Shown one piece after another: positions 60,101 to 64,000 of a DNA stretch of 64,000 nt (position 1 is the first letter of the stretch; each line of letters starts with the position of its first letter). This DNA comes from Manduca sexta (lineage: Eukaryota; Arthropoda; Insecta; Lepidoptera; Sphingidae). The position numbers and the translations under genes are program-made. The notes under the pieces were generated by a model. That model ran no database searches and was not told where the DNA came from. It was given only the letters and a program-made list of their open reading frames with translations. The DNA is taken from the NCBI RefSeq assembly GCF_014839805.1, contig NC_051134.1, positions 12,307,170 to 12,371,169 of the forward strand, given 5' to 3'.

Positions 60101-62101
60101 CATTAATTTATATTTAAAGAGAACCGCGTATTAGTACAGTAAGAGTTCTGAAGTGCTTATCGACTTTATTATTATAATTTGTATCAGTCATTATTGCCAA
60201 CCATAGAAGGGATATACCAATATCAAAATAACGTCACTATTGTCCAGTTACTCATATAAATTCGTCAGCGAAGATGTAAAAAAAGTCACAATTACTATGT
60301 TTGGGGATTTGGCAACAATAAAACTGAGTTACCCTTTTCTATGCAGCAATTAGTTTTTTTACTCCTGACAATGTGTACATTATATAAATACGTGGACAAA
60401 TATTATGAAAACAACTCAAAAGATAAAAAGCCTAAATTATCGCGCTCTAAAAATTTTCAGCTTACGTAAAATGTTCGCGAAGAGCTTTGAGATTATTGCA
60501 ACTGCGAAATATAATTTTTATAAATCACCAAAACATAAAGATAATGTCTGGCCGCAACCCGCAATCGTTTCATATAACGTTAGTCTCAATGCCATATTTT
60601 ATCACAGGAAATCCTGGTTTCCAGCTAAAATAGATGGAGGGGTAGGGATGTTTATACCTACCTTTAAAATCAAGTTTCAACAGCGTCTTATCAACTAAAA
60701 CCCTGATAGATGCCTACATTAGCGTATAGCATAAAACCCTATATATCTCGAGAAACTATGATGAATATGCCTTTAAAATCAAGTTTCAACAGCGTCTTAT
60801 CAACTAAAACCCTGATAGATGCCTACATTAGCGTATAGCATAAAACCCTACATATCTCGAGAAACTATGATGAATATGCCTTTAAAATCAAGTTTCAACA
60901 GCGTCTTATCAACTAAAACCCTGATAGATGCCTACATTAGCGTATAGCATAAAACCCTACATATCTCGAGAAACTATGATGAATATGCCTTTAAAATCAA
61001 GTTTCAACAGCGTCTTATCAACTAAAACCCTGATAGATGCCTACATTAGCGTATAGCATAAAACCCTATATATCTCGAGAAACTATGATGAATATGCCTT
61101 TAAAATCAAGTTTCAACAGCGTCTTATCAACTAAAACCCTGATAGATGCCTACATTAGCGTATAGCATAAAACCCTACATATCTCGAGAAACTATGATGA
61201 ATATGCCTTTAAAATCAAGTTTCAACAGCGTCTTATCAACTAAAAACTTGGTAGATGCTTTCGTTAGCGTATAGCACAAAACCCTACAGATCCCGAGAAA
61301 CTATGGAAGTCAGGTGAATTTTTCATTAACATAAATAGTACTAATACCGGCTTCGGAAAGGAAGGAGCTTGATTTTTAGTCGTCCTGGGTGCCAGAACCT
61401 AGTCTCGATGCTAAAGACCCTAACGGGAACAAGCTTGAAGAGAATGATACACTGTATAAGTAAAGTTGGATTATTGTGACATAAAAATAGGGCGCCGAAA
61501 GAACACCGGGACAGAGCTCAAATAAGCCCAGCAGTGTTCGAGACTAGTATAGATTTGACCGTCTAGAAACAGCGCGATATGTAGTTAGTATTGCCGAAAA
61601 TAAAAATTCTGTCACTTTCAATGTAACTACTAACTATTAAGTGTAACTAATTTGTACTACACCGTTTACATACAACAGATATTATAAATGTGTGTATTAG
61701 CATTACATCTTATACTTTGGCAGAAAGAAAAAATACAAGCCGCGTACTTTATATATTATCTGATGCTTCATTTAGGCTATTGGCGAATAATAAGCCGAAT
61801 AATTCGTGCACGGAAATGACTATGCATTATGAGTAAGTTAGTAACGAATACTTTCCAATACGTCGTTTACACACTCGTGTGTAGTCGACAAGCATGTTAC
61901 ACTTAGAGCTAAGAGTACCTGTGGGCAACAGCTGCACGAAGTTGTCCGGGAAGAGTCCGACGCGTCCGTGCAGCTCGCCGCGCCACCAGCCGCGGTCGGG
62001 AGCGTCCTTCGACACGATCGTCACCACGTCGCCCTCCGCCAGCGTCAGCTCGTCCTCGTTCACCGCCGTGTACGGGAACAGCACGCGGCACAGCTCCTTT
62101 A
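51197..62101 (-). CDS. cindr: CIN85/CD2AP-family SH3 adaptor, cindr orthologue (partial, runs off right edge)
   Basis: Scaffold linking receptor endocytosis to the actin cytoskeleton. Exons in coding order: 62101-61919, 56480-56351, 55578-55449, 54872-54769, 54493-54272, 53937-53852, 53606-53417, 53120-53009, 52612-52513, 52279-51903, 51349-51197. All are GT/AG and phases agree throughout. The first seen exon is an SH3 domain, [20 protein letters not shown] to [20 protein letters not shown], most like the third SH3 of CIN85. Then come Ser/Thr-rich linkers, [17 protein letters not shown], a capping-protein-interaction motif ([19 protein letters not shown]), [20 protein letters not shown], a long Pro-rich stretch [15 protein letters not shown], and a C-terminal coiled coil [20 protein letters not shown] ending CVMQV. 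Upstream SH3 exons are expected beyond 64000. The acceptor at 52612 could instead be six bases further in, at 52606. Confidence 0.92.
56682..56694 (-). CDS. cindr: Candidate alternative first exon A of the cindr orthologue
   Basis: ATG GTC TTA GAA A, then the donor GTGAGT. It ends in phase 1, exactly what the exon at 56480-56351 needs, giving [14 protein letters not shown]. The sequence above it (56700-57080) is CpG-rich and promoter-like. A protein from here would lack the SH3 domain. Splice phase and context support it; transcription is not shown. Confidence 0.5.
56700..57080 (-). promoter_or_regulatory. CpG-rich, promoter-like region inside cindr
   Basis: In otherwise AT-rich intron DNA this stretch is dense in CG dinucleotides (gcgcgacactgcaccgcg, gccgccgagcgcgctc, gcggctcggatcgcgtgg). 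It sits directly upstream of candidate exon A. It is the best place for an internal promoter giving the SH3-less form. No TATA box is evident. Confidence 0.4.
57259..57286 (-). CDS. cindr: Candidate alternative first exon B of the cindr orthologue
   Basis: ATG at 57286-57284 opens MSRSTTVTL plus one base, then the strong donor TTAC/GTAAGT. It too ends in phase 1 and would join 56480-56351 as [18 protein letters not shown]. It lies about 600 bases upstream of candidate exon A. A one-in-three chance match of phase is possible, so this is weaker than the main gene model. Confidence 0.35.
59765..59950 (+). mobile_element. SINE fragment, same family, 3' part
   Basis: From 'tgaaggaaaacatcgtgaag' through 'gaagtctaccaatccgtact' to 'cagggctgatatta'. 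5' truncated, in the long intron of the cindr orthologue. Confidence 0.75.
60031..60062. repeat. Short inverted repeat
   Basis: 'aaattacgttcatt' and 'aatgaacgtaattt' flank a 'gagt' loop: a perfect 14-base stem in intron DNA. It may be a small element end or chance. Confidence 0.6.
60661..61305. repeat. Tandem array, 109-bp unit, about 5.9 copies
   Basis: 'cctttaaaatcaagtttcaa' starts at 60661, 60770, 60879, 60988, 61097 and 61206, an exact 109-base period. Units differ by single bases ('cccta(t/c)atatctcgag'); the last is diverged and lacks the 'tgatgaata' end. It lies in the long intron of the cindr orthologue, about 600 bases downstream (in gene order) of the SH3 exon. Confidence 0.95.
61919..62101 (-). 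CDS. cindr: SH3-domain exon of the cindr orthologue (phase-1 symmetric)
   Basis: 183 bases encoding essentially one whole SH3 domain: ALYDY-like VLFPYTA, acidic RT loop [10 protein letters not shown], the WW pair in GWWRGE, and the C-terminal FPDNFVQL. The exon starts after TTAACAG and ends ACAG/GTACTC, with phase 1 at both ends, so skipping it keeps the frame. The exon is CpG-rich compared with its introns. The next exon downstream is 5.4 kb away at 56480. Confidence 0.92.
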
Positions 62102-64000
62102 CTGTTAACAAAAATCATTTTTTTTTTGTCTATCCTAATTTACAAAGGTAAAGAGTTTGAACGCGCTAATTTAAAAAATTACTAAACCGATTTTTATTTT
62201 ATTTTTTTTCACTTATAAGAAGCTACATTACTCTTGATTGCTTTAGGCTACGTTTTATTTTCCCGTTTAGCTGGCGGGAGAACCTTAAAGAACTCGTCAA
62301 AATAAAGAGGCAAATTTTCATAAAAAGGTAAGTAAAGGTATAACCACATTGTCACTGTTCTCTGACCATATTGATATATGATATGAAATAATTTATTTGA
62401 ATCTGTAAAGTGATATACATTATTTAGATTTCGTCAATATTAACTCTACCACCAATTGGAAAGCAGTTCTCACCAGAGATAAACGGGCAAGAAACTCTGG
62501 CGTTGCTATTTTCAAAATCAGTTTAATTTACAAACTCCGGTACATGATACAGAGGAAGAAAAAAAAATACAATTGTTTTTTTTATTGTTTAGAGCAGTTC
62601 ATTTATATGCTCGCAATTTTAAATAATACATTAATTTAAAATTTCCATACGAGTGCATAACCCTCTCAGTAGGTGCAGCATTTTGGGAAGCTAAGATTAA
62701 ATAAACAAAAACAGTTCATACCTTACAGTGGAATACAACGTGACTGCACGAATATCAAACTAAAATGACTGTAATGGCATTAGCACACTTTATAATAATA
62801 TCATTAGGTTACGCAGATTATATTTTTTGCCGGACACGTGATAAAACGAACCCGAAATAGTCTGCAATATAGATTGTACAATATACGCGATTCTTTCCTG
62901 CATAAAACATCATAATCATAAACACAATATGTTATGAACATTTTTTGGCTCAAAATATCTCTAAATATCTACAGAGATATTTAGAGATATTTTGAGCCAA
63001 AAAATGTTCATAACATATTGTGTTTATGGCTACAGAGCCATGATCATTTCTTGGCTCAAAATATCTCTGAATATCTCTATGGGTACGGACCCATAGTCAC
63101 ATAATATACTAGCACAATTGGGATATGTTAGAAGTTGGAAATGATAATTGCATCAGTCCTCAAAATGGAGCACTAGCAGAAGAGATGATTCAATTTCTAC
63201 AACAATAACTGCGTTTCATCGATCGACCTATGATTTATGCCAGACTAAAAGTCGTCAAATAAAAAAAAACCGCATCGATTTCTAAAAAAATCTCCATTAA
63301 ATTGAGTATTTAAAATATTATACTATAGAAAATCTTACGCACTTCTCTTTATACTGTGAACACATAGTGTACAATTTATTGATTCAAAGTGTAAACATTG
63401 GTAACAACAACGGAAGCTGAAGCGTCATAATGATGATTAACAGGAGTCCCCTTCAAGCGGTACAATTGATTCAATTAATGTGTCTGGAACGGCCAACGTT
63501 CTCAATGGACGGGGATTAAATCAGTACAATTTGAACATTACGGTTCGTACGCAATTCGACACACGGCCAGCACTATTAAGTATTTAAACAAATTGTAACA
63601 GCCGCTCTCTAGTGGGACTGTGTGACTACGCTTATTCGTACGATTACGTCACAACAAATGAACTCAATAGTATGCGCGTGTCCAGAATTTAGGTCTTAGA
63701 AGTGTCGAGCTGTGATGATTGAATTTTAATTCCATTAGATTTGAATTAAGAATGTTCTTAGAGTTCGGTTGCATACTAGCAGTAGGATTTTGTAGTGAAG
63801 TAATATTTAGACATGGCCGTTTAATGTCACAAAAGAAAACGGACTCGTACTTTTTTCTCAATGGATAACGACATGTCAGCCCTTAATTTCTTATACATGA
63901 TAAACTTCTCTACGTTGACCCGGCAAGAAAAATAAAAAAAAAGCAAACACGTAACAAACCTCGAAATAATTTAGAATTCAATCACTCACCTAATAATATT
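62102..64000. other. Intron upstream of the SH3 exon, to the window edge
   Basis: Contains the large palindrome. On the minus strand 'ATTAG/GTGAGTGATT' at about 63985-63995 is a good donor, so an upstream exon may end within the last ten bases and continue past the window. That is a guess. Confidence 0.35.
62917..63028. repeat. Perfect palindrome, 54-bp arms, 4-bp loop
   Basis: Left arm 62917-62970, spacer 'acag' 62971-62974, right arm 62975-63028 is the exact reverse complement. A third, partial copy of the inner arm ('ttggctcaaaatatctctga') follows at about 63051, so the element seems to have spread locally. Confidence 0.95.

Larger units (their letters stand above)
57287..60660. other. 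Long intron of the cindr orthologue
   Basis: AT-rich intron sequence with one SINE fragment and a short inverted repeat. A mildly CpG-rich patch at 59390-59490 ('cggcggccgatcgcaac') might be regulatory. No exon was recognised. Confidence 0.4.

Overview
The window is a 64 kb piece of AT-rich, intron-containing insect nuclear DNA, almost certainly from a moth or butterfly. The evidence is the gene content and the interspersed repeats typical of Lepidoptera: a tRNA-derived SINE ending in 'cagggctgatatta', RTE-type LINE tails ending in 'gctgatgatgat', and the family that starts 'ctagctt..gcccgcggcttcgc'. No bacterial, plasmid, CRISPR, rRNA or intact tRNA features were seen. All gene calls come from reading splice sites and phases by eye; they were not aligned to a database.

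Three host genes can be modelled exon by exon. (1) 3155-15175, minus strand: a class-1/2-like aldehyde dehydrogenase with 11 exons and 486 codons, with all catalytic residues at family spacing. Its first intron carries, on the opposite strand, one isolated exon of methylthioribose-1-phosphate isomerase (14215-14303). (2) 32312-46762, plus strand: a six-exon leucine-rich-repeat protein matching LRMDA (leucine-rich melanocyte differentiation-associated protein). Its second intron holds a 5'-truncated RTE LINE (36689-37921), SINEs and MITEs. (3) 51197 to beyond about 62101, minus strand: the CIN85/CD2AP adaptor (Drosophila cindr), from one SH3 domain through a capping-protein-binding motif and a Pro-rich segment to a C-terminal coiled coil. 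Two other short exons are phase-compatible starts for forms without the SH3 domain. The gene runs off the right edge.

Between genes 1 and 2 lies a 12.6 kb block in which one region (a full-length RNase-H-bearing non-LTR retrotransposon plus both flanks) appears twice, at 17025-23085 and 23586-29615. The copies are separated by exactly 500 Ns and differ mostly by short indels, many in homopolymers. This looks more like an unresolved haplotype or assembly duplication than biology. It also duplicates a possible small first exon (29507-29557).

The remaining space is introns and intergenic DNA rich in small repeats: at least five SINE fragments, two copies of a 'gatcccaatc' MITE, a TTAA-flanked MITE with 31-bp terminal inverted repeats, a hAT-like remnant, a 109-bp six-copy tandem array, and a perfect 54-bp-arm palindrome. 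I did not find a clearly novel system. The most useful leads are the alternative first exons of the cindr orthologue, the orphan MRI1 exon and the assembly duplication.
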